A stretch of 52,493 bases of DNA from Nioella ostreopsis (GCF_004000255.1 NZ_RCIQ01000024.1:1-52493); one strand, 5' to 3'; positions 34,214 to 44,764 are shown, counted from the first letter of the stretch. A program made the numbers and translations. Notes: generated by a model not told the origin, from the sequence alone.

Positions 34214-36343
34214 CTACTCCTGCATCAGGGGCGATACTCCCTCCGGTGACAAAGCATTCAACTTGCCGATGATCTCGGCCTTTTTCAGCGGTTTTGTCAG
34301 GTAGTGATCCACCCCCGCCGCCACGATCTCCGCTTCATGATCCTCCATCGCATGGGCAGTCATCGCAACAATCGGCAATCGCGGCAGACCTTTCGCCGCC
34401 TCATCCGCCCGGATCCGGCGGGTCAGTTCCAACCCGTCCATTTCAGGCATGGAGATATCGGTGAACAGCAGGTCGGGCCGTTCTGCCTGGTAGGCTTCCC
34501 ATGCCTCGCAACCATTATTCGCAAGCTCCAGCTCTAGATCGAGCGCCTTGATCATCTTGCGAAAGATCATCTGGTTGGTCTTGTTATCCTCTGCCGCCAG
34601 CAGGCGCAGCTTTCGCGGAGCGTCCTCGGACGGGGCATCCTGCGGAGGTAGTCCTTGCGATATCAGCGCCACCTTTTCCATCAACGCTTGCCGGAAATCT
34701 CGCAAGGGGGCTTCCAGCGTGATTTCGGGAATCGGGGCCTCAGGGTTGGCCCGTCGATCAGAGAGGCATCGCAGGACGGGGCAGGCAAGTGCTTCCAGTG
34801 GCTCCTCCCCGACCTCTTCGGTCAGAATCACGAGGTCGGGCCTCCTCCCGATCGCTGCCACCTCGTCCACCGCCCGCACCTCCGCCTTGAGCTTCAGGAA
34901 CTGGCGTTCCACCAGCCGCCGCGCGCCAGTATCCGGGCCGACCAGCACAACCTTTGACAGCTCTGCGGGCAATGGCTGCACCGGGCAGGGCACTTCGCCT
35001 TCCGCCACTGGCAGGGTCAGTCGGAACGCGAAGGTGGCACCCTGCCCAAGCTCCGAATCGATCCAGATATCGCCGCCCATCATCCGCACCAGCCGGTGCG
35101 TAATCGCCAGACCAAGCCCGGTGCCTTCGTATTTCCGGTTTGCCTGATCCTCGACCTGGTTGAACTCGCCAAAGACATGGGCCTGTTTGTCGGCCGCGAT
35201 GCCGATGCCGGTATCTTCCACCGCGATCACCAGCGTGACCTGACCGTTTTCCACCGGTTCGCCCATGACGCGCACAAGGACATGGCCCCTGTCGGTAAAC
35301 TTGACGGCATTCCCGATCAGGTTGGTCAGCACTTGTCGCACCCGGCCCCGGTCGCCCATAAGCGATTGAGGCAGGAAGATATCGTAATCCAACAGCAATT
35401 GCAGATCTCGCCCCTGAATGGACGGGCGCAACAGGCGGAAGATTTCGCGGATCAGATCCTCCAGATCGAAGGCCTCGGCATGCAGCACCAGCTTGTCAGC
35501 CTCAATCTTGGAAAGATCGAGCACGTCATTGATGATCTCCAGCAGCGCCTCGCCGGAATTGCGGATCGTGTCGGCGCATTGGCGCTGATCCTCGTCCAGA
35601 TCGGTTTCCCGCAGCAGGTCCGCCATGGCCACGACCCCATTCATCGGCGTCCTGATCTCGTGGCTCATATTGGCAAGAAAGGCCGACTTGGCCCGGTTCG
35701 CGGCCTCGGCCTGATCGCGGGCATCGCGCAGGTCCCGTTCCCGCCGGATCGTTTCGGTGATGTTCAGCATCAGGCTGACCATGTCGCCATCTGGCGCGCG
35801 CTTGTCGACCAGCTTGACGAAGCCGCCATTCCACAGCTTGACCGTGCGCGGCGGGATCGGGTCCTGTTCCCACCGGGCGGTCATGTCATCGACCCAATCG
35901 TCGGGATGCACGCCTTCCAGATCGACCAGCCCTTCGTCCACGGCGATCCGCAGGATGGAATCGTAGCTGGCCCCCGGCCCGACCTCGACCATGCCTTCAA
36001 AGATGTTGAGAAAGGCGCTGTTGGCCGCGACCAGTCGGCCGGACCGGTCATAGATCGCAAAGCCATCCTCAATGATATCGAGAGAATCCCACAGCCGCCG
36101 CTCAGCGCGTTCCGCCTTTTCTGTTGCCACTTCCAGATCGGCGCGGGCGCGGGTGGTTTCGCCGACCAGTTCGGCGTTCTCCTCCCGCTGCTCAATCACC
36201 TGGTCCGACAGACGGTCCGCCTGTTGGGCCAGCTTGCGATTGGCGGCGAACAGTTCTTCCTGCTTCTGGACCAGCAGCCGTTCAGCCGCCAGCCGCGCCC
36301 GGCGTTCGCGCGCCAAACGATCGTCGAAGCCGGTGCCGTCCAT
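34214..36343 (-). CDS. Hybrid sensor histidine kinase/response regulator
   Basis: A 709-residue soluble signalling protein with no membrane segment. Residues ~1-80 are coiled coil (LAAERLLVQKQEELFAANRK), followed by a PAS domain (IIEDGFAIYDRSGRLVAANS). The kinase core has the H-box FLANMSHEIRTPMNG, N-box LTNLIGNAVKFTDRG, and G-boxes VEDTGIGIAADK and GTGLGLAI. A degenerate receiver-like stretch (VVLVGPDTGARRLV) precedes an intact receiver domain with LLFTDISMPEMDG, TAHAM and LTKPLKK. ATG 36343 or an upstream GTG 36355 could be the start. No dedicated target gene is adjacent. Confidence 0.9.
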   Translation of the reverse strand: MDGTGFDDRLARERRARLAAERLLVQKQEELFAANRKLAQQADRLSDQVIEQREENAELVGETTRARADLEVATEKAERAERRLWDSLDIIEDGFAIYDRSGRLVAANSAFLNIFEGMVEVGPGASYDSILRIAVDEGLVDLEGVHPDDWVDDMTARWEQDPIPPRTVKLWNGGFVKLVDKRAPDGDMVSLMLNITETIRRERDLRDARDQAEAANRAKSAFLANMSHEIRTPMNGVVAMADLLRETDLDEDQRQCADTIRNSGEALLEIINDVLDLSKIEADKLVLHAEAFDLEDLIREIFRLLRPSIQGRDLQLLLDYDIFLPQSLMGDRGRVRQVLTNLIGNAVKFTDRGHVLVRVMGEPVENGQVTLVIAVEDTGIGIAADKQAHVFGEFNQVEDQANRKYEGTGLGLAITHRLVRMMGGDIWIDSELGQGATFAFRLTLPVAEGEVPCPVQPLPAELSKVVLVGPDTGARRLVERQFLKLKAEVRAVDEVAAIGRRPDLVILTEEVGEEPLEALACPVLRCLSDRRANPEAPIPEITLEAPLRDFRQALMEKVALISQGLPPQDAPSEDAPRKLRLLAAEDNKTNQMIFRKMIKALDLELELANNGCEAWEAYQAERPDLLFTDISMPEMDGLELTRRIRADEAAKGLPRLPIVAMTAHAMEDHEAEIVAAGVDHYLTKPLKKAEIIGKLNALSPEGVSPLMQE

Positions 36344-36501
36344 GCCCTGTCTCACGCGAATCCATTCTCCGACCGGCAGAATGACGCCGGTTTCCTTACC
36401 ATCGGCTTAAGACCGGCGTCGTGGCATGGACTCCAAGGGGCCGGTCATGGCAGCATATGAGAAAGTCTTTTTTTGATACGATTTCTGATACGGAGGTTCC
36501 C

Positions 36502-39500
36502 ATGCGCGCGTTGATCGTGGCTGGTTTGATGTCCTTGCTGCCCCTTATGGCCACCGCCCAGGACGGGCCCGTGGCCGAGCGGTTCTATGCAATAACCCAG
36601 GACACGGATTTTCCCGGTGCAGACCTGACGCCGATCTATGACACATCGCTGATCGGGTGCATCCGGGCTTGCCTGGCAGATTCGGATTGTGCCGCCTTCA
36701 CCTTCAACGAACGCAACGGCAGCTGTTTTCCCAAGACCGCCGTTCTTGCGATGGAGTCCTATGACGGGGCCATGTCCGCCACGGTGCGCGACACCGATCC
36801 GGCGGTTCTGGCGCGGCTGGAGGACCGGCTGGAACAACTGGATTTCCTGAGTGAGAATGATCTGTCCAGTGCACGTATCGAGGCCGAAGGGCTGCCTCGC
36901 CGCCACTATGCCGGCACCTGGACGGCAGAGCGTATTCTCGCCGCAGCCGAAGCACGGCTGGAAGAAGGAGAGTTCCAGCAGGCCATGCGGCTCTATGGTT
37001 CTGCCATCACCGTGACAGACGACCCTGCCCATTGGATGGAATATGCGCGGCTGGCTCTGGAGATCGAAGTGTCCAGCCGGACCGAACAGCGCAACCTGAA
37101 TCGCACCGCCCTGACAGCGGCCACCAATGCCATCTTGCGGGCCGCACCCGGACAACAACTGTCTGACGCCGCCGCCCTGCTGGCCCGTGCATTGGAAGAA
37201 AACAGCCGGGGCCGCAGCATGATCTTCGCCCTTCGACTTGCGATTGCCGAGGCCCCGTCTGCGGCATTGGAAGCAGAGCTTGAACGCGCCATTGGGCTCT
37301 ATGGCTTCCGCGTGACCACGACCCGTGTGGAAAACGACGCCGCCGAACCGCGCATCTGCGCCATCTTCTCGGAAGATATCGCAGGCGGTGTCACCCATGC
37401 GGATTTCCTGCAAACCACGGTCAGCGGCCTGTCGGTCGAGGCCGAGAACCGGCAGTTCTGCATCTCGGGCGTCCAGCACGGGCAGCGCTATGAATTCACC
37501 CTGCGCGCAGGCTTGCCTGCCGCCTCGGGCGAAACCCTGCACAGCCCCGCCACCTTGCGTCTTTATGTGCGCGACCGCTCGCCCGCCTTGCGCTTTCCCG
37601 GCCGCGCCTATGTTCTGCCACGCCTCGCGGGCGGCGCGCTGCCGATCGTGACGGTGAACACCGACGAGGTGGCATTGCGGCTTTATTCCGTGACCGACCG
37701 CAATATCGTGCGTAGCCTGCAGGACGACTATTTCGGGCGCCCCCTGAACCAGTGGGAAGTGAACCGTTTCTCGACTGAACTGGCCGAAACCGTGTGGGAA
37801 GGCATCGGAGAGGTCTCTAACCGGCTGAATCAGGACGTGACGACCAGCTTGCCCATGGGCGAGGTTCTGGCCACGCTTGCCCCCGGCCTCTATGCGCTTG
37901 AGGCCCGGATCGACGGCCCGGAGGGGCGCGATTTGCCCCCGGCGACGCAGTGGTTTTTCGTCTCTGACCTTGGGCTTTCTGCGGTCTCCGGCACCGATGG
38001 GGTCAATGTGATCGTGCGATCTCTGGCCGATACCTCCGGCATCGAGGGGGCCACCGTGCGTCTTGTGTCCGAATCGAACCGGGTGCTGGCCGAGCTGGAA
38101 AGCGACCGTCAGGGCCGGGTGCATTTCCCCGCCGATCTGACCGCAGGCCGGGCCGGGGCATCGCCCGCCATGATCACCGTGGAACAGGAGGGAGATTTCG
38201 CCTTCCTGTCGCTGCGCGAGGCGGAGTTCGACCTCTCTGACCGTGGCGTTGAGGGCCGCCCGGCTGCGCCGCCGATTGACCTGTTCCTGACCACCGAACG
38301 CGGGGCATACCGGGCGGGGGAAACCATCCACGCCACCGCCCTGGCCCGCGACGGGCAATCCCGCGCGCTGCCCGGCCTGCCGCTGACGGCCATTCTGACC
38401 CGCGCCGATGGCGTCGAATACAGCCGCATGGTGCTGGAGGAAACCGGCGCGGGCGGCTTCGTCTGGCAGATGCCCCTGGGCGCGAATGTGCCGCGCGGCA
38501 CCTGGCGTCTGGCGGTCCATGCCGACCCCGACGCGCAGCCCCTGGCCAGCCGGACCCTGTTGGTCGAGGACTTCCTGCCGGAACGCATCGACGTGGAGCT
38601 GTCCCTGCCAGAGGGCTCGCAACCCCTCGACCGGCCCGCCGTGCTGGACCTTCAGGCCGACTACCTCTTTGGGGCTCCCGCAGGCGATTTGCCGATTGAG
38701 GGAGAGTGGGTTCTGCGCCCGGTCGCAACGCTGGAGGCCTTCCCCGGTTACCGCTTTGGCCGATATGACGACCGCCCCGACCAGATGCGCTACAGCCTGC
38801 CGGGTGATCAAAGAACCGATGCCACCGGGGCGGCCCGAATCGAACTGTCCCTGCCAGAGATCGACGGTCTGCCGCATCCCTGGACGATGAGCGTCACCGC
38901 CCGCGTCACCGAGGGCTCCGGCCGCCCGGTGGAACGGCAGATCACACGGCCCCTCGACCCCTCAGGCACGCTCATTGGCATTCGTCCGCTCTTCGACGGC
39001 ACCCTGCCCGAAGGCACGGACGCCCAGTTTCACCTGATCGCCGTCGGAGCCGAGGCGCAGCCGGTGCGCTGGACCCTGAACCGGGTCGAACGCCGCTATC
39101 AGTGGTACACCCAGAACGGGCGCTGGAACTGGGAACCGGTAACGACCCGCACCCGCATTGCCAATGGCGAGGCCGTGCTTGGCGCTGACCCTGTGGCAAT
39201 TTCCGCTCCCGCCGATTGGGGGCGCTATGAACTGCGCGTGGAAAGCACCGAAGGCCGCTACACGGCCAGTTCCGTCAGCTTCCGCGCCGGGTGGTATGGC
39301 GGCGGCGATGACGTGGGCACGCCCGACCTGCTGGAGGTCTCGCTTGATGCCGAAAGCTATGACGTGGGCGACGAGGCGCGGTTGCGCGTGGTGCCCCGGT
39401 CCGGGGGCCTCGTGCTGATCCGGGTGATGTCGAACCGGCTGATCCATCAGGAGTTGGTCACTATCGGAGATGACCCCGACACGTTCCCGCTGGCGGTGAC

Positions 39501-41919
39501 AGAGGAATGGGGCAACGGCGCTTACGTAACCGCAACGCTCCTGCGCCCGTTGGAAGGGCTTCCGGCGCAAATACCGCCAAGGTCTCTTGGGCTTGTGCAT
39601 GCCACCGTCAACCCAGGGCCCCGCGCGCTCGACGTGGTGATGGAGGCCCCGATCACCTCTGCCCCCCGTGGCCCGCTGGAGGTTGCGCTGCGCGTCGGCA
39701 ATGCTGAACCGGGTGACACCGTCTATGCCAGCATCGCCGCTGTCGATCTGGGTATCCTGAACCTGACCGGCTTCCAGTCGCCCGACCCGATGGGGCATTT
39801 CTTCGGTCAGCGGCGTCTTGGCGTCGGCATCCGCGATCTCTATGGGCGGCTGATCTCCGGCGGGGGTGACCCCGGCGCGATCCGGCAAGGGGGCGACTCC
39901 AGCGCCGGTGCCCGCATGCAGGCCCCACCCCCGACCGAGGCGCTGGTGGCCTTCCATTCCGGCCCAGTTACAGTGGGTGCGGACGGGCTGGCGCGTGTCA
40001 GTTTCGACATTCCCAGCTTCAACGGCACCGTGCGTGTGATGGCCATGGCCTGGAACGAGACTGGCATCGGGCAGGCCGAAGCCGATGTGCTGGTGCGAGA
40101 CCCGGTGGTTGTCACCGCCTCAATGCCGCGCTTCATGGCGCCGGGCGACAGCGCGCGGCTGCTGCTGGAAGTGACCCATGCGGAAGGCCCCACCGGGCTG
40201 ATGCCGATTGAAATCGAAACCTCTGCAGGGCTGAACATCGGCTCCATCCTCTCTGCCGTGACGCTGGAGGAAGGAGAGACCGAACGCCTGCGCGTGCCGC
40301 TCTTCGCGTTGGAGGAGCTTGGTGAACAGCAGGTAGACGTCACCCTGATCACGCCGGACGGACAGCGGCTCTCACGGACGTTGCGGCTGGTCGTTCAGTC
40401 CAACGATCCAGTCACCGCCGTGACCTCTCGGTTTACGCTCGCCCCCGGCGACAGCCTCGACTTTGACGCAACCGTGCTGGCGGGCCTGCGCCCCGGTACT
40501 GGCCGGGCAACGCTCTCCGCTGGTCCCCTTGCCCGGTTCGACGCGCCGGGGCTGTTGCAGATGCTCGACCGCTACCCCTATGGCTGCACCGAACAGGTGA
40601 CAAGCCAAGCGATGCCGCTGCTCTATATGGCCGATGTGGCCGAGGCGCTGGACCTTGCCCACGCGGATGACCTGTCGATCCGCATCCAGCAGGCCATCGA
40701 CGCGGTGCTGGTCAATCAGGCCGCCAATGGCGGCTTTGGCCTCTGGGGGGCTTCTTCGGGCGATCCGTGGCTTGATGCCTATGTCACCGACTTCCTGTCG
40801 CGCGCGCGGGCCGAGGGCTATGCGGTGCCCGATCTTGCCTTCCAATCCGCGCTCGATGCCCTGCGCAATCATGTCGCCACCGCCGCTGATTTTGAACTGG
40901 GCGGCGAGTCCATCGCCTATTCGCTGATGGTGCTGGCGCGCGAAGGTGCGGCGGCGATTGGTGACCTGCGCTACTATGCGGATGTGAAGGCCGATGCCTT
41001 CGCCACCCCGCTGGCGCTTGGCCAGTTGGGCGCGGCGCTGGCGATGTATGGGGATCAGCCACGGGCCGATGCGATGTTCCGGCAGGGCTATGAGCTGCTG
41101 ATCACGCAAAGCATCGTCTCGGAACGCACGGGCTGGCGATCCGATTTCGGCACAAGACGCCGCGACGCCACCGCCCTGCTGACGCTGGCCGCCGGGGCCG
41201 GGTCGCAGGCCATTCCGCTTGATGCGCTGGCCGCTGCGCTGCCTGCCCCCAGTGCCAATGTCTCCACCCAAGAAGCGGTGTGGAGCCTGCTGGCCGCAGA
41301 TGCGCTGATCGACATGGACGGGCTGTCATCGCTGACGTTGAACGGGACGGACGTCACCGGCCCCCTCATCGAAGTGCTGGAAGCAGGCGATCCGACCACC
41401 CGCACCCTCACCAATACCGGCGACCGGGAGGAAACCCTGACGCTGACCCGCTACGGACAGGCAGTGGGCGCGACAGAAGAGGGTGGGAATGGCTATCGCA
41501 TCACGCGCAGCTATATGACGCTCGATGGCGTTCCTGCCGATCCGTCCGAGGTCACCGTCGGTACAAGGCTGGTCGTGGTGCTGCATGTTCTCGGGTTCAC
41601 CGACCGCACCGCGCGGCTGATGGTGAACGACCCGCTGCCTGCTGGCTTCGAGATCGACAATCCCAACCTGCTGCGCGCGGGCGATATCGGCACGCTCAGC
41701 GATCTGGATGTGACCGACTTCACCGATCATACGGAGTTCCGGCAGGAGAGGTTCCTTGCCGCCGTCACACACCGGCGCGGTGACCTGATGCGGTTGGCCT
41801 ATATCGTGCGCGCGGTCACGCCCGGCAACTTCCATCACCCGGCGGCCTCGGTCGAGGATATGTATCGCCCCGCCTTCCGGGCGCAGACGGCCTCGGGCCA
41901 TGTGGTGATCACCGAGTGA
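36502..41919 (+). CDS. Bacterial alpha-2-macroglobulin with N-terminal PAN/Apple domain
   Basis: A 1805-residue periplasmic protease trap. A Sec signal (MRALIVAGLMSLLPLMATAQ) without lipobox suggests a soluble form, unlike E. coli YfhM, which is a lipoprotein. A PAN/Apple-like Cys-rich domain follows (SLIGCIRACLADSDCAAFTF). The macroglobulin core then runs through the bait region to the thioester motif RYPYGCTEQ (Cys ~1362, Gln ~1365) and its helical domain. The thioester is expected to trap proteases that cut the bait. Start 36502 follows CGGAGG. The stop overlaps the pbpC start; the A2M-pbpC pair is a recurrent bacterial operon coupling protease defence with wall repair. Confidence 0.93.
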   Translation: MRALIVAGLMSLLPLMATAQDGPVAERFYAITQDTDFPGADLTPIYDTSLIGCIRACLADSDCAAFTFNERNGSCFPKTAVLAMESYDGAMSATVRDTDPAVLARLEDRLEQLDFLSENDLSSARIEAEGLPRRHYAGTWTAERILAAAEARLEEGEFQQAMRLYGSAITVTDDPAHWMEYARLALEIEVSSRTEQRNLNRTALTAATNAILRAAPGQQLSDAAALLARALEENSRGRSMIFALRLAIAEAPSAALEAELERAIGLYGFRVTTTRVENDAAEPRICAIFSEDIAGGVTHADFLQTTVSGLSVEAENRQFCISGVQHGQRYEFTLRAGLPAASGETLHSPATLRLYVRDRSPALRFPGRAYVLPRLAGGALPIVTVNTDEVALRLYSVTDRNIVRSLQDDYFGRPLNQWEVNRFSTELAETVWEGIGEVSNRLNQDVTTSLPMGEVLATLAPGLYALEARIDGPEGRDLPPATQWFFVSDLGLSAVSGTDGVNVIVRSLADTSGIEGATVRLVSESNRVLAELESDRQGRVHFPADLTAGRAGASPAMITVEQEGDFAFLSLREAEFDLSDRGVEGRPAAPPIDLFLTTERGAYRAGETIHATALARDGQSRALPGLPLTAILTRADGVEYSRMVLEETGAGGFVWQMPLGANVPRGTWRLAVHADPDAQPLASRTLLVEDFLPERIDVELSLPEGSQPLDRPAVLDLQADYLFGAPAGDLPIEGEWVLRPVATLEAFPGYRFGRYDDRPDQMRYSLPGDQRTDATGAARIELSLPEIDGLPHPWTMSVTARVTEGSGRPVERQITRPLDPSGTLIGIRPLFDGTLPEGTDAQFHLIAVGAEAQPVRWTLNRVERRYQWYTQNGRWNWEPVTTRTRIANGEAVLGADPVAISAPADWGRYELRVESTEGRYTASSVSFRAGWYGGGDDVGTPDLLEVSLDAESYDVGDEARLRVVPRSGGLVLIRVMSNRLIHQELVTIGDDPDTFPLAVTEEWGNGAYVTATLLRPLEGLPAQIPPRSLGLVHATVNPGPRALDVVMEAPITSAPRGPLEVALRVGNAEPGDTVYASIAAVDLGILNLTGFQSPDPMGHFFGQRRLGVGIRDLYGRLISGGGDPGAIRQGGDSSAGARMQAPPPTEALVAFHSGPVTVGADGLARVSFDIPSFNGTVRVMAMAWNETGIGQAEADVLVRDPVVVTASMPRFMAPGDSARLLLEVTHAEGPTGLMPIEIETSAGLNIGSILSAVTLEEGETERLRVPLFALEELGEQQVDVTLITPDGQRLSRTLRLVVQSNDPVTAVTSRFTLAPGDSLDFDATVLAGLRPGTGRATLSAGPLARFDAPGLLQMLDRYPYGCTEQVTSQAMPLLYMADVAEALDLAHADDLSIRIQQAIDAVLVNQAANGGFGLWGASSGDPWLDAYVTDFLSRARAEGYAVPDLAFQSALDALRNHVATAADFELGGESIAYSLMVLAREGAAAIGDLRYYADVKADAFATPLALGQLGAALAMYGDQPRADAMFRQGYELLITQSIVSERTGWRSDFGTRRRDATALLTLAAGAGSQAIPLDALAAALPAPSANVSTQEAVWSLLAADALIDMDGLSSLTLNGTDVTGPLIEVLEAGDPTTRTLTNTGDREETLTLTRYGQAVGATEEGGNGYRITRSYMTLDGVPADPSEVTVGTRLVVVLHVLGFTDRTARLMVNDPLPAGFEIDNPNLLRAGDIGTLSDLDVTDFTDHTEFRQERFLAAVTHRRGDLMRLAYIVRAVTPGNFHHPAASVEDMYRPAFRAQTASGHVVITE

Positions 41920-43961
41920 TCAGGGCGAGGCTTTTCCTCTGGCTGGCGGCGCTGCTGCTGGCGGCGGGGCTGGCGCGGGACCGGTTTGATGCGTGGATCG
42001 ACGCGACCGTGATCCCGCCTTTGGTGCCCGTCACCTCGGTCGAGGTGTTGGACCGCGACGGCGTTCTGCTGCGCGCCTACACGGTCGAGGATGGGCGTTG
42101 GCGGCTGCCCGTGTCACTGGCCGAGGTGGACCCGGAGTTCATCGAACTGCTGCTGAATTTCGAGGACCGCCGGTTCTATGATCATGCGGGCGTCGATTGG
42201 CGGGCCATGGCGCGGGCCGGGTGGCAGGCGATCACCAATGGCCGGATTGTCTCGGGGGCGTCCACCATCACCATGCAGGTTGCCCGCCTGCTGGAGGATA
42301 GCGGCACAGGTTCCTGGCGCGGGAAGCTTCGGCAGATGCGGCTGGCGCTGGCGTTGGAACGGCAACTGACCAAGCAGGAGATCCTGACGCTCTACCTGCA
42401 TCTCGCGCCCTATGGCGGCAATATCGAGGGCATCCGCGCCGCGACCTTCACTTGGTTCGGGCAGGAACCCAGACAGTTGACCACCGCCGAGGCCGCGCTG
42501 CTGGTTGCCATTCCCCAGGCCCCCAACAGCCGCCGCCCCGACCGCAACCCGGAAAACGCCCATATCGCCCGCGACCGCGTGCTGGCGCGGGCGCAGACCT
42601 TTGGTGTTCTGTCTGAGGAAGAGGTGACTTCGGCCATGGCCGAACCCCTGCCCACCGAACGCCACGATTTCCCGCTACTGGCCCCGCATCTGTCGGACCG
42701 GATGCTGGCCGAAGACCCCACGGGTCAGCACCGGTTGACCATAGACGCCATGCTGCAAGCGCAGATGGAGGCGCTGGCACGAGAGGCGGTGCGCGGGCAA
42801 GGCGCCCGGCTGAATGCCGCGATCATGGTGATGGATCACCACACGGGCGAGGTTCTGGCCTCGGTCGGGTCGGCGGAGTATTCCGACAATCCGTTGCAGG
42901 GCTTTGTCGATATGACGCAAGCCCTGCGCTCTCCCGGCTCTACCCTTAAACCGCTGGTCTACGGTCTGGCCTTCGAGGCCGGGTTGATCCACCCCGAAAG
43001 CCTGATCGAGGACCGTCCGACCCGGTTCGGCAGCTACGCCCCGCAGAACTTCGACCGCGTGTTCCGGGGGGAGCTGTCTGTCCGTCGCGCGTTGCAAGCC
43101 TCGCTCAACATCCCCGTGGTGTCCCTGCTGGAAGAGCTTGGCCCGGCCGAACTGATGAACCGGATGCGTCGCGCCGGGATGAACCCGGAGCTACCCGCCG
43201 GGCAGCCGGGGCTAGCCGTGGCGCTTGGCGGGGTTGGCGTAACGATGGAAGACCTGATGCGCATGTATGGTGCGCTGGCCTCGGGCGGGGAATACGTGCC
43301 GCTGCATTACCGGCAGGGCGACCGCGCGGGCGACCCGGTTCAGGTCCTGTCCCCCGTGGCCAGTTGGTATGTGAGTGACATCCTGTCCGACATGATCCCG
43401 CCTGCCAACGCGCCCCGCAACGGGCTCGCCTACAAGACCGGCACCAGCTATGGCCACCGCGATGCGTGGAGCTTTGGCTATGACGGGCGGCATGTGGTGG
43501 GGGTGTGGCTGGGCCGGGCCGATGGGGCCTCGGTTCCTGGCGCCTTCGGGGCCGATGTGGCCGCGCCGCTGCTCTTCGAGGCCTTTGCCCGCGTCTCCCC
43601 GCGCCTGACACCGCTGCCAGCCCCACCCCCCGGTGCGCTGACGGTGAGCCATTCCGACCTGCCCGAGCCGCTGCAACGCTTTGCCAGCCGCGCTGCCCCC
43701 ACGACCGACCCCGACGCCCCCGAGATCGCCTTCCCCCCCGATGGTGCCGTGCTTGCCAGCCAGCCGGGTCTGCCCTTGGTGGCGCGGGTGGACAGGGGCA
43801 TGCCACCCTTCACCTGGCTCTGGAATGGCGCACCGGTAAGCACTGCCAACCGAGATCGTCAGATGACGCTTGACCTTGCCGGGCCGGGTTTTGGGGAACT
43901 GACGGTTATTGATGCTATGGGCCGGGCTGCCCGTATCAGCGTCGAAGTCGCGGCCCCCTGA
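41916..43961 (+). CDS. pbpC: Penicillin-binding protein 1C
   Basis: A 681-residue bifunctional peptidoglycan synthase. After an N-terminal anchor (LFLWLAALLLAAGLA) the GT51 glycosyltransferase shows NFEDRRFYDHAGVDWRA and SGASTITMQVARLL. The transpeptidase carries the catalytic SPGSTLKPLVYG (Ser-x-x-Lys), SLN and KTGTSYGHRDAW. The end is a PBP1C-type C-terminal domain (PLVARVDRGMPPFTWLWNG). The start is GTG 41916, overlapping the macroglobulin stop (GTGA), so translation is coupled. Confidence 0.95.
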   Translation: MIRARLFLWLAALLLAAGLARDRFDAWIDATVIPPLVPVTSVEVLDRDGVLLRAYTVEDGRWRLPVSLAEVDPEFIELLLNFEDRRFYDHAGVDWRAMARAGWQAITNGRIVSGASTITMQVARLLEDSGTGSWRGKLRQMRLALALERQLTKQEILTLYLHLAPYGGNIEGIRAATFTWFGQEPRQLTTAEAALLVAIPQAPNSRRPDRNPENAHIARDRVLARAQTFGVLSEEEVTSAMAEPLPTERHDFPLLAPHLSDRMLAEDPTGQHRLTIDAMLQAQMEALAREAVRGQGARLNAAIMVMDHHTGEVLASVGSAEYSDNPLQGFVDMTQALRSPGSTLKPLVYGLAFEAGLIHPESLIEDRPTRFGSYAPQNFDRVFRGELSVRRALQASLNIPVVSLLEELGPAELMNRMRRAGMNPELPAGQPGLAVALGGVGVTMEDLMRMYGALASGGEYVPLHYRQGDRAGDPVQVLSPVASWYVSDILSDMIPPANAPRNGLAYKTGTSYGHRDAWSFGYDGRHVVGVWLGRADGASVPGAFGADVAAPLLFEAFARVSPRLTPLPAPPPGALTVSHSDLPEPLQRFASRAAPTTDPDAPEIAFPPDGAVLASQPGLPLVARVDRGMPPFTWLWNGAPVSTANRDRQMTLDLAGPGFGELTVIDAMGRAARISVEVAAP

Positions 43962-44265
43962 TTGGCCAAACAGCCGAGGCCGGGGATTCGCCTGCCGCAG
44001 GCGTTCGCAGGCGTCGCACAGCATTCCCTAGAAGAACCAACGTACTGAACAGCCGATAAGTTTCACGAAATCACACAGCCGTCACCAACAGTGACGCTAT
44101 GGGCTATCCCGCAGGTGGAGATGTGCACATGCGCACCAATCTCACGCAATTATCCCGGTTTCGTTGGGTGAAACACCAAACCCAAGGCCCTAAGTTGAGT
44201 GTCATCGGAGGCACAACGCCTTCAACCGCAAACCCACTGCAAAAGACACTCGAAAGGAAAGACCC
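43962..44265. other. Intergenic stretch before the small secreted protein
   Basis: About 300 bases. A weak GCCTGC-CGCAGGC-type inverted repeat lies near 43990 just after pbpC, and GTCAC-CAACA-GTGAC forms a short hairpin at about 44081-44095. The rest probably contains the promoter of the downstream gene. I found no coding frame here. Confidence 0.4.
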
Positions 44266-44646
44266 ATGAAAACCATCGCACTCACCACCGCCCTTGTGAC
44301 CGCCCTTGCCGCCCCCGCTGCATTCGCATCCGACAACCTTGCCGCATCGCTTGGCGTTCAGCCCGGTGCCTACACCACCGCGGAGCTGATCCAGCTGCGT
44401 CAGGCCATGTCCGACAATGACCAGATGACCGTGGCCTTCATCCTGAACGGTGGCAGCGCCCCGGTTGACGCGTCTGTCGCCTTTGACGCCCGCGTTCGCC
44501 AGGCTCAGGAAGATGACGAGCACGCCATCGCCGCCTATCTGAACGACGGCGGCACCGAGGTGATCTCGACCCAGAGCTTTGGCTACAACGAGGTCGCGGC
44601 CCGCATCTTCGCTCAGTTGGCTGAAGAATCGCGCTTCGAAGATTGA
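44266..44646 (+). CDS. Small secreted protein of unknown function
   Basis: A 126-residue protein with a clear Sec signal (MKTIALTTALVTALAAPAAFA). The mature part is acidic and helical, with YTTAELIQLRQAMSDNDQ and two stretches ending in NGG/DGG (AFILNGGSAPV, AAYLNDGGTEV) that may be a weak internal repeat. GAAAGGA precedes the ATG and a strong terminator follows. I do not recognise the family. Confidence 0.75.
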   Translation: MKTIALTTALVTALAAPAAFASDNLAASLGVQPGAYTTAELIQLRQAMSDNDQMTVAFILNGGSAPVDASVAFDARVRQAQEDDEHAIAAYLNDGGTEVISTQSFGYNEVAARIFAQLAEESRFED

Positions 44647-44707
44647 TGCCCATCACTCACGGGCGGAAACCGGCGGGGTACGCCTCTCCCAGCCTCGCCG
44701 GTTCCAG

Positions 44708-44746
44708 AAAAAACCCCCGATGCCAGACCGGCACCGGGGGTTTTTC
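44708..44746. terminator. Bidirectional terminator between convergent genes
   Basis: AAAAACCCCCG (44709-44719) pairs with CGGGGGTTTTT (44735-44745), with an inner GCC/GGC pairing around the loop. T tracts are available on both strands, so it serves the small secreted protein gene (plus) and the thiolase gene (minus). Confidence 0.92.
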
Positions 44747-44764
44747 ATGTTCATGTCGCGCAGA

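Noticed and set aside
36445-38877. Long open minus-strand frame (about 810 codons) within the macroglobulin gene
   Set aside because: It is antisense to a well-supported gene, Gln/Gly/His/Arg-rich and without recognisable motifs; such shadows are common in high-GC DNA.
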